Shown: positions 7,783-15,853, counted from the stretch's first letter. The stretch: DNA of 64,000 nucleotides from Rhizobiaceae bacterium (GCA_019635775.1 JAHBYU010000004.1:205434-269433), one strand, 5' to 3'. A program made the numbers and translations. The notes: generated by a model not told the origin, from the letters alone.

Positions 7783-9108
7783 CTACAGGTACTTCTTGCG
7801 CACGTCGGAGACGGCGTGCTCGTGCGAGGAGAAGCCTTCGTAGCGCGCCAGCGTCCATGCGGCCTTGGCGAAGTCGGGATAAGCGCTCTCGGTGACGTAG
7901 CCAACCGAGGATCGTTTTACAAAATCATGCACCGAAAGCGGGCCGTACGTCCGCGCCCAGCGGCTGGTCGGCAGGACAGCGTTCGGACCGAGGCCGAAAT
8001 TCGCGATGGACACCGGCGTGTGCGGCCCCATCAGGATTTCGGCGGCTTCGGTGATGTGGGCGAGATGACGGAAAGGGTCGGTGGAAAGGATTTCCAGGTG
8101 TTCCGGCGCGTAGTCGTTGACGAAGGCGTAGCTTTCCTCAAGCGACCCTGTCAGCACGATGCCGCCATAGCTTCCCGTCAACACGGCCTTGGAAAAGGCG
8201 ACGCGCTGTTCTGTCATGCGCCCCCAGTGCTCGGGCAGGGAAGCCAGCGCTTCCTCCGCGACGCGCCGGCTGTGTGTGATCAGATAGGCCGAGGAATCCG
8301 GACCGTGTTCCGCCTCGATCAGAAGGTCGAGCGCGGCAAGCCCGCCCTTCACCGTGTCGTCCGCAAGGATGATGGATTCGGACGGTCCGGCCGGCAATCC
8401 GGGATCGATCACACCGGCCAGCAGGCGCTTGGCGGCGACGACCCACGGGCTTCCGGGCCCGACTATCTTGAGCGCGGGCTTCACGGTCTCCGTGCCGTAG
8501 GCGGCAGCGGCAACAGCTTGCGCGCCGCCCACCTTGTAGATGGTTTCGACACCGGCGATACGCGCTGCAACGAGGGTGGCGGCGTCGACCGATCCGTCGG
8601 GAGCAGGGGGCGTCAGGATGGCCAGTTCAGGTACGCCGGCGACGACGGCGGGCACGGCGGTCATCATCGTCACCGATGGAAATGCACCCTTGCCGCGCGG
8701 AACGTAGATGGCGACCGACTTGATGGGCGTGATGCGATCGCCGGCATAGGCGCCGGGACGGATTTCCTTCAGCCACATCGCTTCCGGCTTCTGCTCCTCG
8801 TGGAAACGCCGGATGTTGTCGATGCCGAAGCGGATTGCTTCAACGACTTCCTCGTCGACCTTCGAGAAGGCCCCGTCGATTTCCGCCCCTGTGACCTTCA
8901 AGCTTCCGGGCTGAACGTCAGCCTTGTCGAGTTCGCGGGCGAAGCGCAACAGGGCGGCGTCACCTTGCGTGCGGACGGCGTCGATGATCGGCTGCACTTT
9001 CTCCGTGAAGCTCGAAAGGTCGGTCTCCGATCGCCGAAGCAACGCGTTGCGGCCAGTTGCGTCGAGCTTTGAGAGGTCGTGAAAGGAAACATCAGTCATC
9101 TGGTTCAC
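7783..9108 (-). CDS. Histidinol dehydrogenase-family protein, HpsN-like
   Basis: 441 aa, the normal HisD length. HisD oxidises an alcohol to a carboxylate in two NAD-dependent steps; HpsN is the homologue that turns (R)-dihydroxypropanesulfonate into sulfolactate. Catalytic Glu/His are kept in APEHLE (336-337), and AEHGPDS (266-272) and SSHEHAV (His429) keep the zinc histidines. Compared with E. coli HisD, the zinc-site Gln259 is Glu265, Asp360 is Asn370, and His367 is Ala377. Together with the absence of any his gene and the ABC/dehydrogenase context, this argues against histidine synthesis. The stop overlaps nothing; the start overlaps the permease by four bases. Confidence 0.85.
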   Translation of the reverse strand: MNQMTDVSFHDLSKLDATGRNALLRRSETDLSSFTEKVQPIIDAVRTQGDAALLRFARELDKADVQPGSLKVTGAEIDGAFSKVDEEVVEAIRFGIDNIRRFHEEQKPEAMWLKEIRPGAYAGDRITPIKSVAIYVPRGKGAFPSVTMMTAVPAVVAGVPELAILTPPAPDGSVDAATLVAARIAGVETIYKVGGAQAVAAAAYGTETVKPALKIVGPGSPWVVAAKRLLAGVIDPGLPAGPSESIILADDTVKGGLAALDLLIEAEHGPDSSAYLITHSRRVAEEALASLPEHWGRMTEQRVAFSKAVLTGSYGGIVLTGSLEESYAFVNDYAPEHLEILSTDPFRHLAHITEAAEILMGPHTPVSIANFGLGPNAVLPTSRWARTYGPLSVHDFVKRSSVGYVTESAYPDFAKAAWTLARYEGFSSHEHAVSDVRKKYL

Positions 9109-9905
9109 TTCGACTTGAGAAAAATCTCCAGCCCCACCAGCCGATCGAGCGCGACGACAGCCACGACGGCCGACGCGATGAAGATCACCGAGATCGCGGC
9201 GAGGTCGGGGGTGATGATGGAGCGGATAGAGTTGTAGATCTGGACCGGCAGGGTGACGATGCGCGCGTCCACCAAGAGCAGGCTGACGAGAAATTCATTG
9301 AGCGCCAGGATGAACATCAGCAGCGCGCCGCTGATGACACCGGGCATGACGGCCGGCAGCGTCACGTGGAAAAATGTGGACAACGGAGGCGCTCCGCAAT
9401 TGGCTGCGGCAAGCTCCAGATCGGGTTCGAGGCCAGATGCGCTCGCCATCACCGCCCAGACCATGAAGGGCAGGTTGATGACCGCGCAGGCTATGCCGAC
9501 AGGCCAGAGCTGGCCAAGCAGGCGCAACTCTCCGAACAGGAGCATCAGGCCGATGCCGGAGCCGATGAGCGGGATGGTGAAGGGGAGCAGCAGGTAGACC
9601 TGGATCGGCGTCTCGAAACGCACGCGGTATTTCGCAAGCGCTATGCCAGCAAGCGTGCCGACCGGAATGGCGACGATAGTGCAGACGGTCGCGACATAGA
9701 GCGAGCGACCGAAAGCGCGCCAGAGATCGCTCGCGCCTGCGATCTTCGAATACCATTTGAGCGAAAGCCCTTCGGGGGGAAAGGCGATGATGTTGCCGGC
9801 GGTGAAGGACGCGCCCAGCACCACGATGGTCGGGATGGACAGGATCGCCAGTACGCAGATGACGATCGTCCAGAACACGACGCGCTGGCTGAGCGGCATG
9901 GTCAT
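9105..9905 (-). CDS. ABC transporter permease, PotC type
   Basis: 266 aa. Inner-membrane permease of a spermidine/putrescine-type (PotABCD, CysTW-superfamily) importer. About six hydrophobic segments are visible. The cytoplasmic EAA loop is present as LELAAANCGAPPLSTFFHVTLP (residues about 168-189), where the ATPase docks. It overlaps the second permease by four bases upstream and the HpsN-like gene by four bases downstream, showing tight coupling. The substrate is set by the periplasmic protein of the same operon; the family imports polyamines, iron, thiosulfate and small organic anions including phosphonates. Confidence 0.88.
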   Translation of the reverse strand: MTMPLSQRVVFWTIVICVLAILSIPTIVVLGASFTAGNIIAFPPEGLSLKWYSKIAGASDLWRAFGRSLYVATVCTIVAIPVGTLAGIALAKYRVRFETPIQVYLLLPFTIPLIGSGIGLMLLFGELRLLGQLWPVGIACAVINLPFMVWAVMASASGLEPDLELAAANCGAPPLSTFFHVTLPAVMPGVISGALLMFILALNEFLVSLLLVDARIVTLPVQIYNSIRSIITPDLAAISVIFIASAVVAVVALDRLVGLEIFLKSK

Positions 9906-10843
9906 CGGCGCGCTCCCCGGCTGGCCAGCGTGCCCGCTCCAAAGATCATGAAGACCAAGCCGGCCAGGATCGAGCCGACAGCGACCAGCAGAAGCGCCAG
10001 CGTAGAGCCAAGGCCCTGGTCGGAGGTTCGGAAGAACTGGTCGTAGATGGCGTTGGCTATGAAATCCTGCGAGCCGCCGCCAAGGATTGCGGGCATGGCG
10101 AAATCCGTAAGCGACAGGGTGAGGACGACGAGACCTGCACCGACCAGCCCGGGCTTAACCAGTGGCAGCACGACATGGAACATCGTGCGTACCCAGTTTG
10201 CGCCGAGCGACTGCGCCGCCGATTCGAGTTCCTCCGGGATCGCCGTCATGGCCGGTGCGAGCATCAGCACCGCGAAGGGGAGCATGTACTGGATGAGGCC
10301 GAACAGGACGGCTGGATAGTTGTAGAGCAGGCGAAGCGGCGCAACGCCGATCAGTCCAAGCGCTTCGTTGACCATACCCTGGTTGCCGAGAACGATCAGC
10401 CACCCATAGGCGCGCACGACCTGGCCGATGAAGAAAGGCAGGAACAATGCGATAAGCAGGAGCTTGCGTAGCCCGGCCGAACGCGTCCGCACCATAAGAT
10501 AGGCGTATGGGAAGGCGAGGATCAGGGTCAGCACGGTGACGATGACCGCGCCGAGCAGGCTGCGGGTCGCGACAGTGCGGAAGAGGCCTTCGGTCAGGGC
10601 GCGTTCGTAGTTGGCGAGCGTGCGGTAATCGGATGGAAGGAAGGTCGAGGTGTCGAGCGTGCGCAGGCTGGAATCGGCGATCTCGACCAGCCCCAGCACA
10701 AGCAGGCCGACCAGCAGGATGGCCGGAAGAAGCAGCAGATACGGGATTGCCTTGCCGAATCGCGCCGGCCAGAGCGTGGCGGCAACGGCTTCCACCGCGT
10801 CCATCACGCGCCAGCTCAGCGGATAGGCTTTTGTCGATCGCAC
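9902..10843 (-). CDS. ABC transporter permease, PotB type
   Basis: 313 aa. Partner permease of the PotC-type protein. The first hydrophobic segment (YLLLLPAILLVGLLVLGLVE) starts near residue 34, followed by a periplasmic loop and about five more segments. The EAA motif reads LESAAQSLGANWVRTMFHVV (about residues 207-226). It is preceded by a GC-rich hairpin separating it from the binding-protein gene, and overlaps potC-like by four bases. Together with the ATPase and the Tat-exported binding protein it makes a complete importer for the island's substrate. Confidence 0.88.
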   Translation of the reverse strand: MRSTKAYPLSWRVMDAVEAVAATLWPARFGKAIPYLLLLPAILLVGLLVLGLVEIADSSLRTLDTSTFLPSDYRTLANYERALTEGLFRTVATRSLLGAVIVTVLTLILAFPYAYLMVRTRSAGLRKLLLIALFLPFFIGQVVRAYGWLIVLGNQGMVNEALGLIGVAPLRLLYNYPAVLFGLIQYMLPFAVLMLAPAMTAIPEELESAAQSLGANWVRTMFHVVLPLVKPGLVGAGLVVLTLSLTDFAMPAILGGGSQDFIANAIYDQFFRTSDQGLGSTLALLLVAVGSILAGLVFMIFGAGTLASRGARR

Positions 10844-10867
10844 GATAAATTATCCGAATGGCTTGAG

Positions 10868-10891
10868 GGACCGCCGCCGGAGCGGCGGTCC
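10868..10891 (-). terminator. Intercistronic stem-loop after binding-protein gene
   Basis: GGACCGCCGC and GCGGCGGTCC pair perfectly as a 10-bp stem around a four-base loop, 8 bases past the stop of the binding-protein gene. No T-run follows. A hairpin at this place usually stabilises the binding-protein message or causes partial termination, giving more binding protein than permease. This role is inferred. Confidence 0.6.
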
Positions 10892-10898
10892 TGTCCGG

Positions 10899-12005
10899 TC
10901 AGCCCTGCATGATCGACTTGAACTTGGCGAACCAGTCGCTTTCGTTCTCGACCTGGACCTTGGACGATATGCGGATCAGGTGCTCGAAATCCTCCGGCTT
11001 GGTCGGGTAGGATGGGTCGTTGACCAGGTCGGCCGGAGGATTGACACCGGGAACGACGCCCGGCAGGCCGAGACCGTCGAGCCAGACCTGCTGTGCCTCG
11101 GGGGTCAGCGCGAAGTTGATGTATTCCTTCGCCCAATAGAGTTCATTCTCGGGCAGGCCCTTCGGAATCCAGAGGCCGTCAGTGTCGAACTTGCAGCCCT
11201 CCTCCGGAACGGTCCAGGCGATGTCGACACCGTTCTTCCTGGCTTCGCGCGCGTTGGTGGAGATCGTGCAGGCCGCGTCGATCTCGCCGCGCTGGAACCA
11301 AGTGGTGAAGTCCGGATCCTCGCCGAGCAGCGGCTGCTGCGCCTTTATCTGAGTGATGAAATCCCAGGCTGGCTGCATGTTGGCCGGGATGTCCTCCAGC
11401 TTGCCGCCGCCGGCGACCTGCGCCGGGAAATGGAAACCGATGCCGTCATTGTAGAAGGCGAGACGGCCCTTGAACTTCGGATCGAGCAGGTCCTTCCATG
11501 ACTTCGGCGCGCCGTTCGGGAAAGCCTCAGGACGGTAAGCGAGCACGTATACATAGCCATAGGTGTTGACGATCGGATAGCCGTCGAGCCCCACCGGCTT
11601 GGCCAGATCGGTGGTGTTCTTGAGGTTGGGCAGATCGGAAAGGTCTTCGGTGACGCCGCGCAAAGCCGACTTGGTGGCGTTGGTCGTGGTGTCCCAGTTG
11701 ATGTGAATCGGCGGAACGCGCCCCTGTGCCACCGCTGCCCACACCTTGGGCTGGATTTCGTTGTCCTCGGTCAGGTCGTGGCGCACGGCGATGCCGGTCT
11801 TTGCCGTGAACGGGTCGGAGACGCCGGCCTTCAGGCTGTCGACCCAGCTTCCTCCCCAGGCGCGGACAATGATCTCGGAGGGCTTGGCAGGCTCCTGCGC
11901 GAAGCCCGGCCTGACGCCGAGGGCCGCGGCGCCGCCCAGCGCGGCGGCTCCCTGAACGAATGTGCGGCGATTGACGGAACTGGTGAATACCCCTGTCTTC
12001 TTCAT
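10899..12005 (-). CDS. Periplasmic binding protein, PotD-like, Tat signal
   Basis: 368 aa. The N-terminus has the twin-arginine signal NRRTFVQGAAALGGAAALG and a likely cut after GFAQ, so it is exported folded. The mature protein has the PotD/AfuA-type pattern (SEIIVRAWGGSWVDSLKAG, later WKDLLDPKFKGRLAFYNDG). It should deliver the substrate to the two permeases. ATG 12005 is preferred over ATG 12011 because GAGGAG then lies seven bases upstream. The ligand cannot be read from sequence; the enzymes around it point to a small polar diol or sulfonate rather than a polyamine. Confidence 0.87.
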   Translation of the reverse strand: MKKTGVFTSSVNRRTFVQGAAALGGAAALGVRPGFAQEPAKPSEIIVRAWGGSWVDSLKAGVSDPFTAKTGIAVRHDLTEDNEIQPKVWAAVAQGRVPPIHINWDTTTNATKSALRGVTEDLSDLPNLKNTTDLAKPVGLDGYPIVNTYGYVYVLAYRPEAFPNGAPKSWKDLLDPKFKGRLAFYNDGIGFHFPAQVAGGGKLEDIPANMQPAWDFITQIKAQQPLLGEDPDFTTWFQRGEIDAACTISTNAREARKNGVDIAWTVPEEGCKFDTDGLWIPKGLPENELYWAKEYINFALTPEAQQVWLDGLGLPGVVPGVNPPADLVNDPSYPTKPEDFEHLIRISSKVQVENESDWFAKFKSIMQG

Positions 12006-12022
12006 TGTCATTCTCCTCTGGT

Positions 12023-13177
12023 TTACCGGCTACTCGCGGCTTCCGGTTTTGCGTTGAAAACATGCATGTCTGCTCCGTTCCAGCCGACGGAAACTGCGTC
12101 GCCCGGTTCGAACTGGTTGTGACCGGCGGGGTCGCGGTCGAAGATGCGCATGATGTTGCCTTGAGCCAGCGCGACCTCTACCTCATAGACCACGCGATCG
12201 CCCTCGAAGATCACGTCGGCGACGACGCCCGGCAAGACCGTTTCGAGCCCGGCAAGATCGGCGATGTCGCCGGCAATGCGGATTTGCTCGGCGCGGATCG
12301 CGCCGCGCACCGCGTCTCCAAGCCGAGCAGCTTCGGTGCCATGCGTCCTTCGGCCGAGAAATGTCTGGCCGCCCTGCGAAAAGGCAATCTCGTTGCCTTT
12401 CGCTTCGGACACTGTTCCGTCGATGAAGTTTGTCACGCCAATGAAGCCCGCTACGAACGCGCTGGCGGGCTTGCGATAGGTATCGACCGGGTGGGCATTC
12501 TGCCTGATCTCGCCGCCGTCCATGACGATCACCTCGTCGGAGACAACGAGCGCCTCGCGCTGGTCGTGCGTCACGTTGATGGTGGTGACGCCGAGTTCGC
12601 GCTGGATGCGGCGGAATTCCAGTTGCATCTCCTCGCGCAGCTTGCGATCGAGCGCTGCCAGCGGTTCATCGAGCAGGAGCAGGTCCGGCTCGAAGACAAG
12701 CGCCCGGGCGATAGCCACGCGCTGCTGCTGCCCGCCGGACAGTTCATGCGGGCGGCGATTTCCGAGACCGCCAAGCTTGACAAGGTCGAGATAGCGTTCG
12801 ACGCGCTCGGGGATAAGGCGCGCGTCGGTGCGGCGCATCTTCAGCGGAAATGCGATGTTCTGTGCAGCCGTCATGTGCGGAAAGAGCGCAAGCCGCTGGA
12901 ACACCATGCCGATGGAGCGCTTGTGCGGCGGGACTGCGCCTACTGCCTGTCCGCCAATAAAGATTTCCCCGCTGGTCGGATGCAGGAAGCCGGCGATCAT
13001 GCGCAGGAGCGTCGTCTTGCCGGAACCGGAGGGGCCGAGAATCGTCAGGAACCGACCGCTCGCCAGGTCGAAGGAAGCCGATCTGACGGCATGCAGGCTG
13101 TCATAGACCATGCTGACATCCCTGACCGAAACGGCCGGGACAGCGTCATCTGCCTTGCGATCAGGCTGGTGGCGCAT
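12023..13177 (-). CDS. ABC transporter ATP-binding protein, PotA type
   Basis: 384 aa. Walker A is GPSGSGKTT (about residue 48), the signature is LSGGQQQR, Walker B is LLLLDEP, and the switch histidine is in VTHD. A C-terminal TOBE-like domain (about 290-375) is normal for PotA/FbpC/MalK-type ATPases. It drives import through the two permeases encoded downstream. The binding-protein gene begins 17 bases after its stop. An 88-base gap upstream holds a GntR-type operator candidate, so the main regulated promoter of the island probably lies there. Confidence 0.92.
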   Translation of the reverse strand: MRHQPDRKADDAVPAVSVRDVSMVYDSLHAVRSASFDLASGRFLTILGPSGSGKTTLLRMIAGFLHPTSGEIFIGGQAVGAVPPHKRSIGMVFQRLALFPHMTAAQNIAFPLKMRRTDARLIPERVERYLDLVKLGGLGNRRPHELSGGQQQRVAIARALVFEPDLLLLDEPLAALDRKLREEMQLEFRRIQRELGVTTINVTHDQREALVVSDEVIVMDGGEIRQNAHPVDTYRKPASAFVAGFIGVTNFIDGTVSEAKGNEIAFSQGGQTFLGRRTHGTEAARLGDAVRGAIRAEQIRIAGDIADLAGLETVLPGVVADVIFEGDRVVYEVEVALAQGNIMRIFDRDPAGHNQFEPGDAVSVGWNGADMHVFNAKPEAASSR

Positions 13178-13214
13178 ATGGTTTCCTTGGCGCGGCGGAT
13201 CGGACCTTCACTGT

Positions 13215-13236
13215 GGTATATACAAGCATGTACAAG
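13215..13236 (-). promoter_or_regulatory. Candidate GntR/HutC-type operator
   Basis: The segment contains the palindrome GTATATAC (13216-13223) and two TACAAG repeats ten bases apart (13221-13226 and 13231-13236), in the 88-base gap upstream of the ABC ATPase gene. HutC-type GntR proteins commonly bind GTATATAC-centred sites. The 10-mer ATACAAGCAT here (13220-13229) recurs at 14078-14087 upstream of the SDR gene. The regulator at 5999-6757 is the obvious candidate partner. Confidence 0.5.
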
Positions 13237-13265
13237 TTGCTCCGGCAACTGGTTTCCTGTCCCGC

Positions 13266-14042
13266 TCAGATCGAGGCAAGGAAACCGCCGTCCACGGGAA
13301 TGCACTGGCCGGTCACATAGGCGGAAGCGCCGCTGGCGAGAAACAGGACGGCGCCGGAAAGGTCATCCATGCTGCCGAAGCGCTTCAGCGGAATCTTGCC
13401 GAGCATGGACTGTTCCCATGCCGTGTCCTGATAGAAGACCTCGGTCATGTCCGTCCGGAAATAGCCTGGCGCGATCGCGTTGACGCGGATGCCGGCGCTG
13501 GCCCACTCGGCGGCCAGGGCGCGCGTCATGCCCAAAAGCCCCGATTTGGACGACCCGTATGGCACGGCGGTCGGAATGCCGACATAGGAGGTGAGGGAGC
13601 ACAGATTGACGATGCTGCCTCCCTGCCCGGACGCAGCCATCTGGCGCGCCGCAGCCTGCGCACAGAAGAAAGCACCTTTGAGATTCGTATCGACGATCCG
13701 GTCCCAAAGCGCCTCGTCCACATCGAGCGACGGACGGATTTCCTCATAGCCGGCGTTATTGATCAGGATATCGATCCCGCCGAGTTTGTCTTGCAGGCCG
13801 TCGAATGCACGTTTCGTCGCGTCGGTGTCACGAACATCGAGCCCCGCGGATACGGCAAGACGGCCGGCAGACCGGATCGATGCGACCGTCCCCTCCAGCG
13901 CGCCTGCGTTCCGTGCGGTCACGCCGACCGAAGCGCCGGCGCGTGCGAGCGTCTCTGCTATGGCGCGACCGATGCCCCGGCTGGCCCCGGTGACAACGGC
14001 CTTGCGACCCTCCAGCGAAAACAGCCGGGAGATATCCTGCAT
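13266..14042 (-). CDS. Short-chain dehydrogenase/reductase
   Basis: 258 aa, classical SDR length. The Rossmann glycine motif is TGASRGIG (about residues 18-25), NNAG is present (DILINNAGYEE), and the catalytic Ser and YxxxK are in NLCSLTSYVG and YGSSKSG. The C-terminal VTGQCIPVDGG is typical. It is an NAD(P)-dependent oxidoreductase of an alcohol or ketone. As the first gene of the minus-strand island with a zinc dehydrogenase and an HpsN-like enzyme, it may be one of two opposite-enantiomer dehydrogenases (HpsO/HpsP-like). ATG 14042 is the start; an upstream open stretch lacks coding character. Confidence 0.85.
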   Translation of the reverse strand: MQDISRLFSLEGRKAVVTGASRGIGRAIAETLARAGASVGVTARNAGALEGTVASIRSAGRLAVSAGLDVRDTDATKRAFDGLQDKLGGIDILINNAGYEEIRPSLDVDEALWDRIVDTNLKGAFFCAQAAARQMAASGQGGSIVNLCSLTSYVGIPTAVPYGSSKSGLLGMTRALAAEWASAGIRVNAIAPGYFRTDMTEVFYQDTAWEQSMLGKIPLKRFGSMDDLSGAVLFLASGASAYVTGQCIPVDGGFLASI

Positions 14043-14077
14043 TGCATGCCTCGAATTGGGTTTCGCCAGTTTCAGCC

Positions 14078-14087
14078 ATACAAGCAT
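14078..14087 (-). promoter_or_regulatory. Second copy of ATACAAGCAT upstream of SDR gene
   Basis: This 10-mer is identical to bases 13220-13229 inside the GntR operator candidate. It lies 36 bases upstream of the SDR start codon, where a repressor site would be expected. The flanks are not conserved, so it may be a half-site or chance. Confidence 0.35.
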
Positions 14088-14140
14088 CGGAAACGCATCG
14101 CGTACAGCCTGCGAACTGAGACATGGAGCCACGCCCGGAG

Positions 14141-14479
14141 TCAGACGCCGCAGTTGGCCCGTCTGGCAGCGGTGAGCGCCTGCTGCTCTTCCTGAAGGCG
14201 CGCGATGCGTTTGCTTTGCCGTTCCATGACCTTGTCGGCGACCTGTCGGCCGCCAAGGACCCATGTCGGAATGTCGGTGCGGGCGGTGTTTCCCCGCTGT
14301 ATCGCGACGCGCGAGATGTCGGCGGCGGTTCTCGCGATCTGTTGATTGAGTTCAACGCAGGTCATTCCGGCATAGCCGGAGGAATCCAGCGGCCTTTGGC
14401 CAAGGGACGAGCAGGCCGTCAGCGAAAGGAGGAGGAATATGGCCGGGGAGGACTTTTTCGCATTGGAGGCTTGCCGCAT
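14141..14479 (-). CDS. Small putative lipoprotein
   Basis: 112 aa, function unknown. The start at 14479 gives a lipoprotein signal: charged MRQASNAKKS, hydrophobic AIFLLLSL and lipobox LTAC, with the lipidated Cys at about residue 22. GGAAG lies a few bases upstream. The mature part is helical and charged (TCVELNQQIARTAADISRVA and KVMERQSKRIARLQEEQQAL), probably a coiled coil, with two more cysteines. It lies between two catabolic islands transcribed in opposite directions and need not belong to either. An outer-membrane or periplasmic structural role is possible but unproven. Confidence 0.65.
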   Translation of the reverse strand: MRQASNAKKSSPAIFLLLSLTACSSLGQRPLDSSGYAGMTCVELNQQIARTAADISRVAIQRGNTARTDIPTWVLGGRQVADKVMERQSKRIARLQEEQQALTAARRANCGV

Positions 14480-14592
14480 TTCATCTTCCAGGGTTCGGAC
14501 AGGCTGAAGAGGCTGAGTTTCGACCGGCCCTGTCTCGTTGCACGATACCCGAATTCCCCGCGCCATGAAAACGCTGGCGAACCAATTGATGT

Positions 14593-14606
14593 GAAATAAA
14601 TTTCAG
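14593..14606. promoter_or_regulatory. Palindrome TGAAATAAATTTCA upstream of sugar operon
   Basis: A perfect 14-bp palindrome 26 bases before the -35 element of the operon promoter. A related GAAATTTC palindrome occurs at 14689-14696 downstream of the promoter. Either could be a regulator site, though AT-rich palindromes also arise easily. Confidence 0.35.
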
Positions 14607-14631
14607 TATATGAATTTTCTGGCAAAGTTAT

Positions 14632-14660
14632 TGACAGTGTTCCTGAAGTGCTGTTTGTAT
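14632..14660 (+). promoter_or_regulatory. Sigma-70-type promoter of the sugar/polyol operon
   Basis: TTGACA at 14632-14637 is separated by 17 bases from TTGTAT at 14655-14660. The -35 is consensus, the -10 weaker, as expected for a regulated promoter. Transcription would begin near 14667, about 90 bases before the binding-protein start. Confidence 0.55.
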
Positions 14661-14666
14661 CCCGCC

Positions 14667-14686
14667 ATTGCGATAAAAATCGCAAT
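14667..14686 (+). promoter_or_regulatory. Perfect 20-bp palindromic operator candidate
   Basis: ATTGCGAT, AAAA, ATCGCAAT: eight-base arms pair exactly. It begins at the predicted transcription start, so a bound SorC-type repressor (gene at 18418-19398) would block transcription. The match is seen directly; the partner is inferred. Confidence 0.6.
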
Positions 14687-14758
14687 ATGAAATTTCTTGC
14701 ATTCGTCTCGATCTGCCATCAGCGTCGACGCGAGGCAGGAGCCAAAGCGGAGGAGAAA

Positions 14759-15778
14759 ATGAGTAAGTTTGGATTAGCCGGGGCCTTGGCCGCGGCGACG
14801 ATGACTGCTGCGCTAGCCTCGACGACAGCGGCAAGCGCACAGAGCAAGTTCCAGTGCAAGCCGGGTGAAACCTACGTCATGAACGTCATGGTCTCGGCGC
14901 ATCCCTATTGGGTGCCTGTCTATCAGGGCTTCAAGCAGGCGGCCGAGGCGATGGGCTGCGAGACGGTGTTTTCCGGAACGCCGGACTACGACATCACGAA
15001 GCAGATCGCATCTTTCGAGCAGGACCTGGTGAAGAATCCGGCCGGTGTGCTCCTGCACCCCATGCAGTCTGATCCCTTCATCGAGCCGATCAACCAGGCG
15101 ATCGCCAATGGCGTGAGCGTGGTGACTTTCGCGGCCGACTCGCCGAAATCGAAGCGCACGGCCTACATCACTTCCGATAATCTGGCGGAGGCCAAGTTCG
15201 CTGCCGAGGAAATCGTCAAGCAGGTTGGCGACAGCGCCGAATATGCGGTCCTCGAAAATCCGGGTCAGAGCAACCACGACCTGCGCGTGACCGCGCTGAT
15301 CGACTACATGGAAAAGAACTATCCCAACATGAAGCTGGTCGGCCGGCAGGCCACGAACCAGGATTCGAATGCCGCCTACAAGGCTACTGCGTCGATCCTG
15401 CAGGCCAACCCGAACCTCAAGGCGATGTGGATTCCGGAAGCCGGCTCGGCTGAAGGCGCTGTTACCGCGGTGCTGGAAGCGAAGGCTGACGTGCTCATCA
15501 TGCATGCGGACGTGACGCCCGCCACGCTCGAACACATCAAGGCCGGCAACATCCATATGTCGCTCAACCCGAACCAGGGCGTGCAGGGCTATATGGGCTT
15601 CATCGCCACATTCCTCGGCGCGCATCCGGACCTGTTCGATCCGTTCAACGACTACAAGGTGTCCGGGTACAACCCGATGCAGATCCCCTTCGTGGACAAC
15701 GGCTTTGCCGTCATCACCAAGGAGAACGCGGACTCCTTCGACCTGAACAAATACATGGAAGGGCGCGACCCGAGCTAA
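14759..15778 (+). CDS. Sugar ABC transporter periplasmic binding protein (CUT2/RbsB type)
   Basis: 339 aa. A Sec signal peptide (MSKFGLAGALAAATMTAALA, cut near ASAQ) precedes a Peripla_BP_4 domain. The mature start YVMNVMVSAHPYWVPVYQGF and the PMQSDPFIEPINQAIANG, VTFAADSPKSKR patterns are typical of RbsB/LsrB-like proteins. ATG 14759 is preceded by GGAGG nine bases upstream. It is the first gene of the operon and should bind a sugar or polyol and hand it to the permease at 17398. A strong hairpin follows the stop, probably to raise its level. Confidence 0.9.
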   Translation: MSKFGLAGALAAATMTAALASTTAASAQSKFQCKPGETYVMNVMVSAHPYWVPVYQGFKQAAEAMGCETVFSGTPDYDITKQIASFEQDLVKNPAGVLLHPMQSDPFIEPINQAIANGVSVVTFAADSPKSKRTAYITSDNLAEAKFAAEEIVKQVGDSAEYAVLENPGQSNHDLRVTALIDYMEKNYPNMKLVGRQATNQDSNAAYKATASILQANPNLKAMWIPEAGSAEGAVTAVLEAKADVLIMHADVTPATLEHIKAGNIHMSLNPNQGVQGYMGFIATFLGAHPDLFDPFNDYKVSGYNPMQIPFVDNGFAVITKENADSFDLNKYMEGRDPS

Positions 15779-15795
15779 GGCCTCGAAGCGTCAAT

Positions 15796-15822
15796 GCCCG
15801 CGCCGTACGAGGCGGCGCGGGC
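15796..15822 (+). terminator. Intercistronic stem-loop after sugar binding-protein gene
   Basis: GCCCGCGCCG and CGGCGCGGGC form a perfect 10-bp stem with a seven-base loop, 17 bases past the stop. A weak T-run follows (AATTT). It would stabilise or partly terminate the message. It also covers the region just after ATG 15794, which argues against that codon as the ATPase start. Confidence 0.6.
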
Positions 15823-15853
15823 GCCAATTTCAATCGAATGCAAGGCTGACGGC

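Noticed and set aside
7783-9108. Calling the HisD-family gene the histidine biosynthesis hisD
   Set aside because: Changed substrate and zinc-site residues, no his genes nearby, and tight coupling to an ABC importer and two other dehydrogenases.
12005-13483. 492-codon plus-strand frame over the ABC ATPase gene
   Set aside because: Antisense shadow of the PotA-type ATPase, which has all ABC motifs. GC-rich DNA often leaves such frames open.
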